A program made the translations under genes and the position numbers. A stretch of DNA of 64,000 bases, taken from Terrirubrum flagellatum. Its GTDB lineage: Bacteria > Pseudomonadota > Alphaproteobacteria > Rhizobiales > Beijerinckiaceae. Below, piece by piece: positions 1-9,198 of the stretch. Under the pieces are notes generated by a model. That model ran no database searches and had not been told where the DNA came from. It saw only the letters and a list, made by a program, of their open reading frames with translations. Where the stretch lies: assembly GCF_022059845.1 (NCBI RefSeq), contig NZ_CP091851.1, forward strand, positions 4,092,001-4,156,000, written 5' to 3'. Within the stretch, counting starts at the first letter, position 1. The number at the start of each line of letters is the position of its first letter.

Positions 1-1
1 G

Positions 2-1531
2 AATGCGGACCCTGTTCGCCTCGGACAGGTGATCAGCAACCTCGTCAACAATGCGCTGAAATTCACCGAGCAGGGCGCGGTGACCGTCGTGGTCAGGGAT
101 GACGAGGAGCGCGAAGGCGCCATCCGCTTCTCCGTCATCGACACCGGCATCGGCATCCCCAAGGACAAGCTCGAACATATCTTCGCGGCGTTCTCGCAGG
201 CTGATCAGTCGACGACGCGCAAATATGGCGGCACGGGTCTCGGCCTCGCGATTGCGCGCAAGCTTGTCGCGGCGATGGGCGGCGAATTGCGCGTCGCCAG
301 CAAGATCGGCGAAGGCTCGGAGTTCTATTTCTCGATTCCCCGTCACTCGCCCTCACGAGCGATTGAAGCGGCCGCGCCGCACGGAGAGCAGCGCAAAGCC
401 TTGATCTGCGTCGACGGAAGCGAAACCGCGAAAGCGATTGGGCTCTATCTCCAGCAGCTCGGCGTTGACGCTGTCGTAACCTCGGACGCCGATCTTTCTG
501 CGCGGGCGGAGCGCGCCAATCTGGTCTTCATTTCACCGCGCCTGCTCGAAGGGGGATCGAGGCCGGCTCCCTCGACAAACAGCTCGGTCATCCTTGTTTC
601 ACCCAATCCCGATTTCGACGACATGCTCGTCCGCCGCGGCCTCGCCGACAATGTGCTGGACTGGCCGATCAGCCGCGCCGAGCTTGCGGCGCTTGTCGTC
701 GCGCCCGGGGACGCGGCGCGGCGCGGCGCCGCTCGAGAAGCGACCGTCATGCCGCAGATGTTCAAAGGTCTGCGCGCGCTTGTCGCTGATGACAATGAAG
801 TCAATCGCGAAGTTGCGGAATCGGCCCTTGCGACGCTTGGAATCACCGTCGCATTCGCATTCGACGGGCGCGCCGCTTTCGATGCGGCGCGGCGTGAGCG
901 CTTCGACGTCGTCCTCATGGATGGCAGCATGCCTGACATGGACGGCTTTGAATCCGCCCGCGCCATTCGCGCCCATGAGGCGGAAAGCGGCGCTGAGAGA
1001 ACGCCGATCATCGCGCTGACCGCTCATGTGGTCGGCTCCGGCGCCGAAGCGTGGCGCGACGCCGGCATGGATGATGTTCTCTACAAGCCCTACACCCTGT
1101 CTGATCTCAGCGCGAAGCTTCAGAAAGTCGTCAAGCCCAACGCGACCATCGAGGCCGTGGAGCCTGAGGCTCCGAAGAGCGCTGCGACACAGGCGATTGA
1201 TCCACGCATTCTCGACGATCTGCGCAAGATGAGCGGCGGCTCGAATGAACTGGTCGAGCGCATCTCGCGGCTCTATCGCATGCACGCGCCGCGCCATGTG
1301 GCTGACATCTCCGCCGCCGTCGCAAGCGGCGATCTCGACGCGATCGCGCGCGCGGCCCATGCGCTCAAATCGATGAGCTACAATGTCGGCGCGGTTTCGG
1401 TTGCGGAGCAGGCCGGAGCGCTGGAGAAGGCGGCTCGCATCGAAGGGCGAATCCCGGAAGGCGCCGAGCTTTCCGGAATCCAGGCAAGCTGCACGGAGGC
1501 GATGGACGCCCTTTCAGGAAAGGCCGCCTGA
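2..1531 (+). CDS. Hybrid sensor histidine kinase/response regulator, C-terminal part
   Basis: The reading frame is open from base 2, so the gene begins before the window and its sensor and phosphoacceptor-histidine domains are not visible. What remains starts in the HATPase N-box (NLVNNALKFT), followed by the G1 box (DTGIGIP) and G2 box (KYGGTGLGLAIARKL). Next comes a receiver-like domain that has lost the usual Asp cluster, then a second, intact receiver with the acidic residues and phospho-acceptor motif LMDGSMPDMDG and the conserved Lys in KPY. The protein ends in an Hpt domain with the His motif RAAHALKSMS. This order (kinase, dead receiver, live receiver, Hpt) is typical of phosphorelay kinases of the BarA/ArcB architecture. 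The gene faces the importer genes downstream and is separated from them by a palindromic repeat. Input signal unknown. Confidence 0.93.
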   Translation, partial: NADPVRLGQVISNLVNNALKFTEQGAVTVVVRDDEEREGAIRFSVIDTGIGIPKDKLEHIFAAFSQADQSTTRKYGGTGLGLAIARKLVAAMGGELRVASKIGEGSEFYFSIPRHSPSRAIEAAAPHGEQRKALICVDGSETAKAIGLYLQQLGVDAVVTSDADLSARAERANLVFISPRLLEGGSRPAPSTNSSVILVSPNPDFDDMLVRRGLADNVLDWPISRAELAALVVAPGDAARRGAAREATVMPQMFKGLRALVADDNEVNREVAESALATLGITVAFAFDGRAAFDAARRERFDVVLMDGSMPDMDGFESARAIRAHEAESGAERTPIIALTAHVVGSGAEAWRDAGMDDVLYKPYTLSDLSAKLQKVVKPNATIEAVEPEAPKSAATQAIDPRILDDLRKMSGGSNELVERISRLYRMHAPRHVADISAAVASGDLDAIARAAHALKSMSYNVGAVSVAEQAGALEKAARIEGRIPEGAELSGIQASCTEAMDALSGKAA

Positions 1532-1533
1532 GC

Positions 1534-1637
1534 TAGAGCGGCGAGCGTTCAAATCGCGCCGCCTCGCCGCTCTATCTTTTGATCGTCGCAACGTCGTCGC
1601 GGAAAACCGGTTCCCACTTTTCCGCACGTTGCTCTAG
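1534..1637. repeat. Nested extragenic palindromic repeat, probably acting as bidirectional terminator
   Basis: This is a set of inverted repeats between two convergent genes. A 12-base stem (1534-1545 with 1563-1574, TAGAGCGGCGAG/CTCGCCGCTCTA) is followed by a T-rich stretch. A nested second palindrome has arms GCAACGT (1588-1594 with 1626-1632) and GCGGAAAA (1599-1606 with 1618-1625) around the core ACCGGTTCCCAC. The reverse complement (AAAAGTGGGAACCGGTTTT) matches the core of an interspersed extragenic repeat that I know from many Rhizobiales genomes. It slightly overlaps the stop of the following minus-strand gene. Confidence 0.75.
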
Positions 1638-2482
1638 CGCGGCGTCACGTCGAAGCCGAACCACTTCTCCGAAAGCTGCTTGATCGTGCCGTCATTGAGC
1701 GCTGATGTGATCGCCTCATCGAACTTCGCCTTCAACTCGGTATCGCTCTTGCGCAGACCGATCGCGCTGCCGCGGCCGAGCAGGCCGCCCTGGAAGCGCG
1801 GACCAACGATCACCATGGCCTCGTTGCCCTGCTTCTTGCTCGCCGTGGTGAGATAAGCCATCGAAGCGATCACGGCGTCGACGCGGCCGGCAAGCAGATC
1901 GAGATCGTGCTGCTCGGTCGTCTTGTATTCGCGGACGGTGACGACGCCCTTGAGATATTTATCGAGGAAGGCGGCGGCGATCGTCGAGCCCTGCACGCCG
2001 ATGATCTTGCCCTGCAGCTTCGGCTTCAGCGCTTCGAGCGCCTTGACCGCGCCGGCCTCATTTGTCGTGAGCGAATAGACGTTCGCCTGCTCCGGCAGGT
2101 CGGCCAGCGGCGAACCTTTCAGCGTCGCGAAGCTCTGGCCCGTGGTGCCGTAGGAAATCGAGAAGGCGATCGCCTCTTCGCGCTTCGCCGTCGCCGACAT
2201 GCCGGACATGATAGCGTCGAACTTGCCGGCGTTGAGCGCAGGGATCATGCCGTCGAAGGATTGCGCGATCAGCTCGCATTCGACCTTCATCTTCGCGCAG
2301 AGATATTTGTGCAAATCGATCTCGAAGCCATTCAGCTTGCCGTCCGGCTCAGTGAAATTCCAGGGCGCGAAAGCGCCTTCGGTCGCGAGCTTCACTTTCG
2401 TCCACTGCTTCTCCTGCGCGAAAGCCGGCTGCAGAACGCACGCTGCAAACGCGAAAGCGCTGAGAAAAATGCGAACCTTCAT
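1634..2482 (-). CDS. Polar amino acid ABC transporter, periplasmic substrate-binding protein (second copy)
   Basis: This is a family-3 solute-binding protein (HisJ/ArtJ/LAO type) of 282 residues. It has a classical Sec signal peptide (MKVRIFLSAF...FAFA) cleaved around residue 22. The mature protein opens with the signature block VKLATEGAFAPWNF and continues with GFEIDLHKYLCAKMKVECELI and DAIMSGMSATAKREE, which forms the ligand-binding face. A Shine-Dalgarno GGAGAAA lies directly before the ATG. It is the last gene of a minus-strand operon, 36 bases after the ATPase stop. A paralogue with the same fold sits at the other end of the permease genes, so the transporter appears to be served by two binding proteins. 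The ligand is probably a basic or polar amino acid, or a conjugate of one, and cannot be fixed from sequence. Confidence 0.92.
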   Translation of the reverse strand: MKVRIFLSAFAFAACVLQPAFAQEKQWTKVKLATEGAFAPWNFTEPDGKLNGFEIDLHKYLCAKMKVECELIAQSFDGMIPALNAGKFDAIMSGMSATAKREEAIAFSISYGTTGQSFATLKGSPLADLPEQANVYSLTTNEAGAVKALEALKPKLQGKIIGVQGSTIAAAFLDKYLKGVVTVREYKTTEQHDLDLLAGRVDAVIASMAYLTTASKKQGNEAMVIVGPRFQGGLLGRGSAIGLRKSDTELKAKFDEAITSALNDGTIKQLSEKWFGFDVTPR

Positions 2483-2518
2483 TTCATTTCTCCAGAATTT
2501 GGGACCAGACCTGACGGA

Positions 2519-3267
<749 letters not shown>

Positions 3268-3271
<4 letters not shown>

Positions 3272-3981
3272 GCCGCGGCTCCTGCAGCCGACGTCGCCGG
3301 GCGCAGATGCGGCGTCAGCCAATATTCCAGCGCATGCACGATGCGCGTGATGACGAAGTTGATCACGAGATAGATCGCGCCGGCGATGATGAAGATTTCG
3401 ATGGCCCGAAACGTTTCGGAGATGAGTTTGGCGGCGATTCCCGTGATCTCCATCATGGTGATGATCGAAGCAAGCGACGTCGCCTTGATCATCAGGATCA
3501 ACTCGTTGCCATAGCCGGGCAGCGCCTGGCGCACGGCAAGCGGCAGGATGATGCGACGCAATCTCATCATGGGCGACATGCCCGACGCCATCGCCGCTTC
3601 GATCTGCCCATGCGGCACGGAGAGAATCCCGCCGCGGAAGATTTCACTGGCGTAGGCCGCGGTGTTCAGCGTGAGCGCAAGAATGGCGCACCAGTAGGGC
3701 TCGCGCAGGAAGGCCCAGGCCCAGCTCGCCCTGACCGCCGGAAACTGGCCGAGGCCGTAATAGATCAGGAATATCTGCACCAAAAGCGGCGTGCCGCGAA
3801 ATACCGCGAGATAGGCCCGCGCGAAGTAATCGAGCGGCGGCCAGCCTGACAGACGCATGAGCGCAAGACCAAGCGCCAATACGCCGCCGAGCGCGACCGA
3901 CAGACCGGCGAGATTGAGCGTCAAGGGAACGCCCTGCAGAAGCGCAAGAAGGGTCTCGGACATGAAGGCCCAATCCATCAC
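3268..3981 (-). CDS. Polar amino acid ABC transporter permease (HisM type)
   Basis: This 237-residue inner-membrane protein belongs to the His/Glu/Gln/Arg/opine permease family, with about five hydrophobic segments. The EAA loop that docks the ATPase is readable as EAAMASGMSPMMRLRRIILP. The start is GTG at 3981 or the adjacent ATG at 3978, and either overlaps the stop of the preceding permease. The stop overlaps the ATPase start. It forms a heterodimer with the permease upstream. Tight overlaps on both sides indicate translational coupling. Confidence 0.93.
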
Positions 3982-4697
3982 GCCCTCCGCACGCCGCGCG
4001 AGAAGCGCTGCTCGGCCAGCCTGAAGCCTTGCCCCGAGATCGCGGTGATCAGCAGATAAAGCGCGCCGGCCGTCACAAAGAAATAGAAGGGCTGCCGCGT
4101 CGAGCCGGCGCCGATCTGCGACTGGCGCAGCAGTTCGACGAGGCCTGTCACCGACACCAGCGCGGATTCCTTCAGCGTGAGCTGCCAGACATTGCCGAGG
4201 CCCGGCACGGCGTGGCGCAAGGTGAGCGGCCCGATGATCCGGCGCAGCATAAGCGAGGGCGACATGCCCGATGCGATCGCCGCTTCGATCTCGCCGCGGC
4301 TCACCGCGCGAAATGCGCCCCGGAACACTTCCGTGTGATAGGCGCCAGAGACGACTCCAATGGCGAGCGCGCCAGCGGCGAAGCCGGGCAGGCTGATGAA
4401 ACCCGATGCGCCGAACAGCCGACCGATCGGCGTCAGCACTGCGCCGGCGCCGAAATAGAAGAGATAGATCACGAGAAGATCGGGAACGCCGCGCAGGATC
4501 GTGGTGTAGCCATCCGCCATCGTCCGCAGCACAGGCCCGCCGGATATCTTCGCCCAGGCGCCAAGCACGCCGACGCAGGCGCCGAGCAGAAAGCCGCAGC
4601 TTGCGACGGCGATCGTCATGGCGGCGCCTGCGAGCATCGCCATACCCCAGCCGCGCGGGCCAAAGCCCATCAGCTCAAAGAAATCGACAGCGTTCAA
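3978..4697 (-). CDS. Polar amino acid ABC transporter permease (HisQ type)
   Basis: This is a 239-residue HisQ-like permease with an N-terminal membrane helix (AMLAGAAMTIAVASCGFLLG) and four further hydrophobic stretches. Its EAA motif is EAAIASGMSPSLMLRRIIGP. The motif is nearly identical to that of the partner permease, as expected for the pair that makes the channel. It lies 85 bases downstream of the binding-protein gene at 4783-5643, across a stem-loop, and overlaps the next permease by a few bases. Confidence 0.93.
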   Translation of the reverse strand: MNAVDFFELMGFGPRGWGMAMLAGAAMTIAVASCGFLLGACVGVLGAWAKISGGPVLRTMADGYTTILRGVPDLLVIYLFYFGAGAVLTPIGRLFGASGFISLPGFAAGALAIGVVSGAYHTEVFRGAFRAVSRGEIEAAIASGMSPSLMLRRIIGPLTLRHAVPGLGNVWQLTLKESALVSVTGLVELLRQSQIGAGSTRQPFYFFVTAGALYLLITAISGQGFRLAEQRFSRGVRRA

Positions 4698-4733
4698 CGG
4701 GCGCGCCTTTTCTGTCCGGCGCTCTCAATTGCG

Positions 4734-4763
4734 ATGGCGGCCATGCGGATCGCCGGCCGCCAT
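4734..4763 (-). other. Intercistronic stem-loop between binding-protein and permease genes
   Basis: Perfect 9-base arms ATGGCGGCC (4734-4742) and GGCCGCCAT (4755-4763) enclose a 12-base loop. There is no U-run after the stem in the direction of transcription. It is therefore more likely an mRNA-stabilising or partial-attenuation element that keeps the binding protein in excess than a full terminator. Comparable hairpins occur at the same place in the two sugar importers of this window. Confidence 0.55.
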
Positions 4764-4782
4764 TCTATCTCAATCCGAAAGA

Positions 4783-5643
4783 TCAATTGCTCACCGGCGG
4801 CAAGGTCGGGCTCAGATCGAGCTTGCTCCACTTCACCGACAGGGTGCGGATCGTGCCATCCTCCGTCGCCTCACGGATCGCCTTGTCGAAGATCGCCTTC
4901 AGGTCCGTCTCATCCTTACGCATGCCGAGCGCCACCTCTGTCGCCAGCATCGCGCCCTTGATCAGCGGGCCGGTCATGGCGAGATCCTGATTGTCGGGCT
5001 TCTGCAGCATCGATGTTCCATAAACGCCGCTGTCGAATCCGGCATCGATGCGGCCGGCGCGCAGATCGAGATCGCGATCCGGCGAAGCCTTGTAAGTTCT
5101 GATCTGCACATCATCGCCGAAATAAGCGCGGATGAGTTGCTCCTGGCTCGTCGACTGCACGACACCGATGGTCTTGCCTTTGATCAGGCCCTTGATCTCA
5201 GCCATGACCGGGTCGGCCTTGGCCTTGTCGTTGAGATTGAGCTTTTCGCCCGTCATGGGCATCGCCGTGACGGGGCCGTTTTTCGCAACGAGGAACGTCG
5301 CGACGCCGCTGGCGTAGGCGATGGTGAAGTCGACCACCTTCTTGCGCGCTTCATTGATGCCGAGCGTCAACACGAGATCGAATTTCCCGGCGTTGAGGCT
5401 TGGAATGAGGCTCGACCATTCGCCGACGATCAGTTCGCATTCGACCTTGGCGCGTTTGCAGAGGTCGGCGCTGAGATCGATGTCATAGCCCGCGAGCTTG
5501 CCGTCCGGCCCGATCATGTTCCAGGGCGGGAACGCGCCCTCGACGCCGATCTTGACGGTCTTCCATTCCTTCGCGGCGACTGCGCCGTAACTGATTGCGA
5601 GCGCGAACGCGGCGAGGATCGAAACGATGCTTTTCTTCGCCAT
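4783..5643 (-). CDS. Polar amino acid ABC transporter, periplasmic substrate-binding protein (first copy)
   Basis: This is a 286-residue family-3 binding protein with a signal peptide (MAKKSIVSILAAFALAISYG...). The mature start KIGVEGAFPPWNMIGPDG and the segment GYDIDLSADLCKRAKVECELI are the usual ligand-domain signatures. The ATG at 5643 is preceded by a strong ribosome site (GGAGGAGAGG), so I prefer it to an in-frame start nine codons upstream. It is clearly paralogous to the binding protein at 1634-2482 but diverged, which suggests a different ligand range rather than a recent duplication. It follows the amidohydrolase gene and precedes the permeases. Confidence 0.92.
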   Translation of the reverse strand: MAKKSIVSILAAFALAISYGAVAAKEWKTVKIGVEGAFPPWNMIGPDGKLAGYDIDLSADLCKRAKVECELIVGEWSSLIPSLNAGKFDLVLTLGINEARKKVVDFTIAYASGVATFLVAKNGPVTAMPMTGEKLNLNDKAKADPVMAEIKGLIKGKTIGVVQSTSQEQLIRAYFGDDVQIRTYKASPDRDLDLRAGRIDAGFDSGVYGTSMLQKPDNQDLAMTGPLIKGAMLATEVALGMRKDETDLKAIFDKAIREATEDGTIRTLSVKWSKLDLSPTLPPVSN

Positions 5644-5700
5644 GACCTCTCCTCCAGCGGCTGATGTCAAAGCTGCGGACCGCGTCAGCAGCCCCCTTGT

Positions 5701-7119
5701 TCACTTGTGTCCGCCGACCGGCGGATGAACGTCATCAGGAATAGGATTGACGAACGACCGGCCCGCGAGCCTCTCGCGATGATCCCGCCTGGCTTTCTCG
5801 ATTAGCGAGGGATCGCGGAACAATTCAACCGCGGTCGCCGCCATGCCCTTCGCTGCATGCTCCATGCCCTTGTGCGCGACGGTCGATTTTCCCTGCGCCG
5901 TGAGCTGCCAGGAATGGCCGGGCGTGCCGATGGCGCAGGTGGCGCCGCGCATCTGCACGGTCGGCGTCACCCAGCTCACGGTGCCGACATCCGTCGATCC
6001 CACCAGCGTGCCGTCGCCGCTGTTGGGCGGCACGATCGCATCGCAAAGGGGAAGATTTTTTTTCGGCTTCATGCCGAAGCGCGCGAAGGCGGTCGTGATA
6101 TCCTTGTCGTCAAACGTCGCCTGGAACTTGCGCGCATAGGCGCGATCGGCGTCGTCGAAAGGCGGCGGTCCAAGGCGTTCGAGCTGCGCATGCATCAGCG
6201 CTTCGAGCGTGTCGTTACCGACGAGATTGGCGTCGCCGCTGACGATCTCGCCCGTGACCGTCGTCTCCGTCATGAGCGCGGCGCCATCCGCGATCTTGCG
6301 TACGCGCGTCAGCAGCGCCTGCATGTCAGGCAGCTCGCGGTCGCGAATGAGATAGCGCACCTTCGCCTTTGCCTGCACGACGTTCGGCGCGATGCCGCCA
6401 GTATGGGTGACGGCGTAGTGAATGCGGGCCGTGCTCGGCATATGCTCGCGCATATAGTTCACGCCAACATTCATCAGCTCGACCGCGTCGAGCGCGCTGC
6501 GGCCGAGTTGCGGCGAGACGGCCGCGTGCGAGGCGCGACCGGTGAAGGTGAAATCGATCTCGTTGCAGGCGAGCGAAATCGGATTGTTGACGCCGGCGAA
6601 GGACGCGGGGTGCCACGAGATCGCGATATCGACGTCGTCGAACACGCCGGCGCGCACCATGAAGCCCTTGGCGGAGCCGCCCTCTTCGGCAGGGCAGCCA
6701 TAATAACGCACGCGGCCTTTGAGGCCCGCGGCGGCGAGATGGTTCTTGACCGCGGTCGCGGCGAGCATCGCGCCGGCGCCGAGGAGATTATGCCCGCAGG
6801 CATGGCCGTTGCCGCCAGCCTCGACCGGGCGATGCTCCGCCACGTCGGCCTCCTGGCTGAGGCCAGGTAGCGCATCATATTCGCCGAGAATAGCGATGAT
6901 CGGCCCGGCCTCGCCCGCCTCGCCCATGACCGCCGTCGGGATGCCGGCGACGTTGCGGGTGACGCGAAAGCCTTCCCGCTCCAGCATCGCGGTGTGTTCG
7001 GCGCAGGACTGGACCTCGCCATAGTTGAGCTCCGGCGTGCCCCAGACCCGGTCGCTCAGGCCGAAGAAGGCCTCGCGCTTCGCCTCGACCTCGCCCCATA
7101 CGGCTTCGGAATTCTTCAT
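5701..7119 (-). CDS. M20 family amidohydrolase (AbgB-like), probable amino-acid-conjugate hydrolase
   Basis: This 472-residue enzyme belongs to the M20 dipeptidase/amidohydrolase group closest in layout to AbgB (p-aminobenzoyl-glutamate hydrolase subunit B). Visible metal-site motifs are GNGHACGHNLLGAGAM and GCPAEEGGSAKGFM, followed by the dimerisation lid domain and the late His-containing segment TPGHSWQLTAQGKSTVAHKGM. The ATG at 7119 gives the normal N-terminus (MKNSEAVWGEVEAKREAFFG), and an open frame further upstream is not needed. It is the first gene of the importer operon, so I infer that it cleaves the amide bond of an imported amino-acid conjugate in the cytoplasm. The actual substrate is not known. 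Confidence 0.9.
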   Translation of the reverse strand: MKNSEAVWGEVEAKREAFFGLSDRVWGTPELNYGEVQSCAEHTAMLEREGFRVTRNVAGIPTAVMGEAGEAGPIIAILGEYDALPGLSQEADVAEHRPVEAGGNGHACGHNLLGAGAMLAATAVKNHLAAAGLKGRVRYYGCPAEEGGSAKGFMVRAGVFDDVDIAISWHPASFAGVNNPISLACNEIDFTFTGRASHAAVSPQLGRSALDAVELMNVGVNYMREHMPSTARIHYAVTHTGGIAPNVVQAKAKVRYLIRDRELPDMQALLTRVRKIADGAALMTETTVTGEIVSGDANLVGNDTLEALMHAQLERLGPPPFDDADRAYARKFQATFDDKDITTAFARFGMKPKKNLPLCDAIVPPNSGDGTLVGSTDVGTVSWVTPTVQMRGATCAIGTPGHSWQLTAQGKSTVAHKGMEHAAKGMAATAVELFRDPSLIEKARRDHRERLAGRSFVNPIPDDVHPPVGGHK

Positions 7120-7152
7120 CGCCTGCGCCCGCCCGCCACACTCGTCGATCCC

Positions 7153-7208
7153 GGCGCAATTCCGGCGGGGCCGACGGCCAGACGGAATTGCGCCAATATT
7201 GGCGCCAA
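7153..7208. promoter_or_regulatory. Overlapping palindromes in the divergent promoter region, candidate GntR operator
   Basis: Two strong inverted repeats overlap in the 173-base gap between the divergent amidohydrolase and regulator genes. GGCGCAATTCCG (7153-7164) is perfectly repeated in inverse at 7183-7194. GCGCCAATATTGGCGC (7190-7205) is a perfect 16-base palindrome, and TTGGCGCCAA (7199-7208) is a further perfect 10-base palindrome. FCD-type GntR regulators bind short inverted repeats next to their own gene, so this is the obvious site for the regulator at 7293. Confidence 0.65.
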
Positions 7209-7292
7209 TATAGATCAGAGCGCATGATCCCGCGCAATAGCCGGCTGAAGGCCGGCGTGCGACAGGGTCACAGCGAGGGAGAGAGCGGACGG

Positions 7293-7988
7293 ATGCAGGG
7301 TCCATCCCAGGCGAACGCGGAGCGCAAGGCCGATATCTCCGATCTCGTCGACAGGATCGTGCGCGACATCCAGTCAGGCGCGCTGGCGCCGGGCATGTGG
7401 CTGAAGCAGATCGATCTCGAACAACGCTATTCCCGCTCGCGGCCGGACGTGCGTCGGGCGCTCGATCATCTCGCGCAGAAGCGGCTGGTGCAGCACATCC
7501 CGAACCGCGGCTATCACGTCTATGAGCCGGATTCGGCCCAGACGAACGACGTTCTCGAAATCCGTCTCATGCTGGAGACTGGCGTCGCTGATCGCGTCGT
7601 CGCGAATGCGCGACCGCAGGATGTCGCGAAGCTTTCGCGCCTCGCGCGTATGTTCGATGATCTGATGATGCAGGGCACGATTCTCGAACTCTACGAGGCG
7701 AATCTCGCCTTCCACCGAGAGTTGCTTACGCTCGGCGGCAATCGCGAACTCGTCAGCCTGATCAGCGAGCTCCGTCACCGCACATCGTCCGCCCCGGCGT
7801 CGCAATGGCGCACGCGCGCACGGATCGAGAGGTCAAGCTCCGAACATCACGCGATGGTGGCGGCGATCGAAGCGAAAGACACGGCGCGATTGAAGCACGT
7901 CATCGAGCTTCATATCAGGCAGCCTGCCGAAGCGCAGAGCGCCCAACCTGCCGAGAAAGACGCAGCTGCGCTTCGCGAAGCCGGCTGA
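7293..7988 (+). CDS. GntR family transcriptional regulator, FCD subfamily
   Basis: This is a 231-residue regulator. The N-terminal winged helix-turn-helix covers roughly residues 12-75 (IVRDIQSGALAPGMWLKQIDLEQRYSRSR with the wing RGYHVYEP). The C-terminal all-helical FCD effector domain includes the metal-site Asp/His residues in EIRLMLETGVAD, FHRELL and the final HHAMVAAIEAKD segment. I chose the ATG at 7293 because GAGGGAGAG precedes it at normal spacing. A TTG start further upstream would place the palindromes inside the gene. It is divergent from the amidohydrolase/importer operon and probably controls it in response to the transported ligand. Confidence 0.9.
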   Translation: MQGPSQANAERKADISDLVDRIVRDIQSGALAPGMWLKQIDLEQRYSRSRPDVRRALDHLAQKRLVQHIPNRGYHVYEPDSAQTNDVLEIRLMLETGVADRVVANARPQDVAKLSRLARMFDDLMMQGTILELYEANLAFHRELLTLGGNRELVSLISELRHRTSSAPASQWRTRARIERSSSEHHAMVAAIEAKDTARLKHVIELHIRQPAEAQSAQPAEKDAAALREAG

Positions 7989-8004
7989 GTTCGACCTTGC
8001 GTGG

Positions 8005-9060
8005 TCAGCCCTTTGACGCCGGCGCGGTGCTGTTGCGAATAAGAAGCGTCGCTTCGAGCCGCACATTGACGCGCGACGAAAGCTTATGCTCCCGCATCAT
8101 GTCGATGAGCAGATCTGCCGCACGCGCGCCGAGATCGCGGCGCGGCTGAATCACCGTCGTCAAGGTCGGCTCGCAATAATCGGCATATTCGATCGCATCG
8201 AAACCGACGATCGAGAACTCCTCGGGTATTTTGCGGCCGGCGGCGTGGACGGTTTTCAGAAATCCGATCGCCATCTCGTCATTCGCCGCAAACACCGCGG
8301 TCGGCTGGCGCTTCTTCGGCATCGCAAGCACCTGCCCCGCCGCTTCCGCGCCGCCGCGAAAAGTGAAATCGCCGGTAAAGATCAGCGAGGCGTCTTCCTT
8401 CACTCCTGCAGCAAAAAGCGCCGCCTTATAGCCGCGGCGTCTTTCGACATCGAGAATGTTGGCGGGCGGGCCTGAGATATAGCCGATCCGCCGATGGCCG
8501 AGCGAAATCAGATGCGCGACCGCCGCCTCGGACGCCTCGCAATTGTTGACCTCGACCTGCGGAAAATCCGCGCCTGGAATGATTTCGCAGGCGGCGACGA
8601 TGGGCAAATTCGCTTGCGCCAGCGTGCGATGCGAGCCGGCGGGCACATGACCGCAGAGCAGCAGAACGCCGTCGACCTGGCGCGCGAAGGCGAGATCGAC
8701 ATAGCGCGCTTCCTTCTCGCGCGAATTGTCGAGATTGGCGATGATCAGCCCATATCCCGCGGCCGATAAAGTCGCATCAACGCCACGCAGCACTTCGGCG
8801 AAGAAGGGATTGGCGATGTCGGGCACGACGACAAGCGCCATCTTTGTTTCCTGCTTGCGCAGATTTCGCGCGGCGATATTCGGCGTGTAACCGGTGCTGC
8901 GCACCGCCTCGAGGACTTTCCGCCTCGTCTCTTCCGTCACCACATCGATATTCGCCAGCGCGCGGCTGACCGTCGCCGAGGATACGCCGGCGATCTTGGC
9001 GACATCGGCGATGCGAGCCGAACGAACAGGACGCGAGCGGGGCGAACGGGACATGGCCAT
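8005..9060 (-). CDS. LacI family transcriptional regulator of the first sugar operon
   Basis: This is a 351-residue LacI/GalR regulator. The helix-turn-helix reads IADVAKIAGVSSATVSRALAN and the hinge helix reads NIAARNLRKQ. A periplasmic-binding-protein-like sugar domain follows (VVPDIANPFFAEVLRG, ISLGHRRIGYISGP, AVFAANDEMAIGFL, VGFDAIEYADYCEPTLTTV). The start is ambiguous: ATG at 9060, two codons later at 9054, or a longer start at 9108. It is divergent from the importer operon beginning at 9199, with a perfect LacI-type palindrome at 9148-9161 between them. It is therefore very likely the local repressor, released by a sugar effector. Confidence 0.93.
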   Translation of the reverse strand: MAMSRSPRSRPVRSARIADVAKIAGVSSATVSRALANIDVVTEETRRKVLEAVRSTGYTPNIAARNLRKQETKMALVVVPDIANPFFAEVLRGVDATLSAAGYGLIIANLDNSREKEARYVDLAFARQVDGVLLLCGHVPAGSHRTLAQANLPIVAACEIIPGADFPQVEVNNCEASEAAVAHLISLGHRRIGYISGPPANILDVERRRGYKAALFAAGVKEDASLIFTGDFTFRGGAEAAGQVLAMPKKRQPTAVFAANDEMAIGFLKTVHAAGRKIPEEFSIVGFDAIEYADYCEPTLTTVIQPRRDLGARAADLLIDMMREHKLSSRVNVRLEATLLIRNSTAPASKG

Positions 9061-9147
9061 GCGTTTGATTCGACGAGTGACTTTAGACTGCCCGACCATA
9101 ACCGACATACAGTCTTCACAAGGCCGGGCTTTTATGTTAGCCCTAAA

Positions 9148-9161
9148 TGTAATCGATTACA
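9148..9161. promoter_or_regulatory. LacI-type operator palindrome
   Basis: TGTAATCGATTACA is a perfect 14-base palindrome with the central CG step typical of LacI/GalR operators. It lies 38 bases before the binding-protein start and 87 bases before the divergent regulator gene, a position suited to repress both. Confidence 0.8.
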
Positions 9162-9198
9162 AAAAGACGCTCAACGTCTCTAATGAGGGAGGAAGATA

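Noticed and set aside
3272-3322. Longer N-terminus for the importer ATPase
   Set aside because: It would overlap the permease gene by 55 bases, whereas the ATGA-overlapping ATG gives the conserved protein start.
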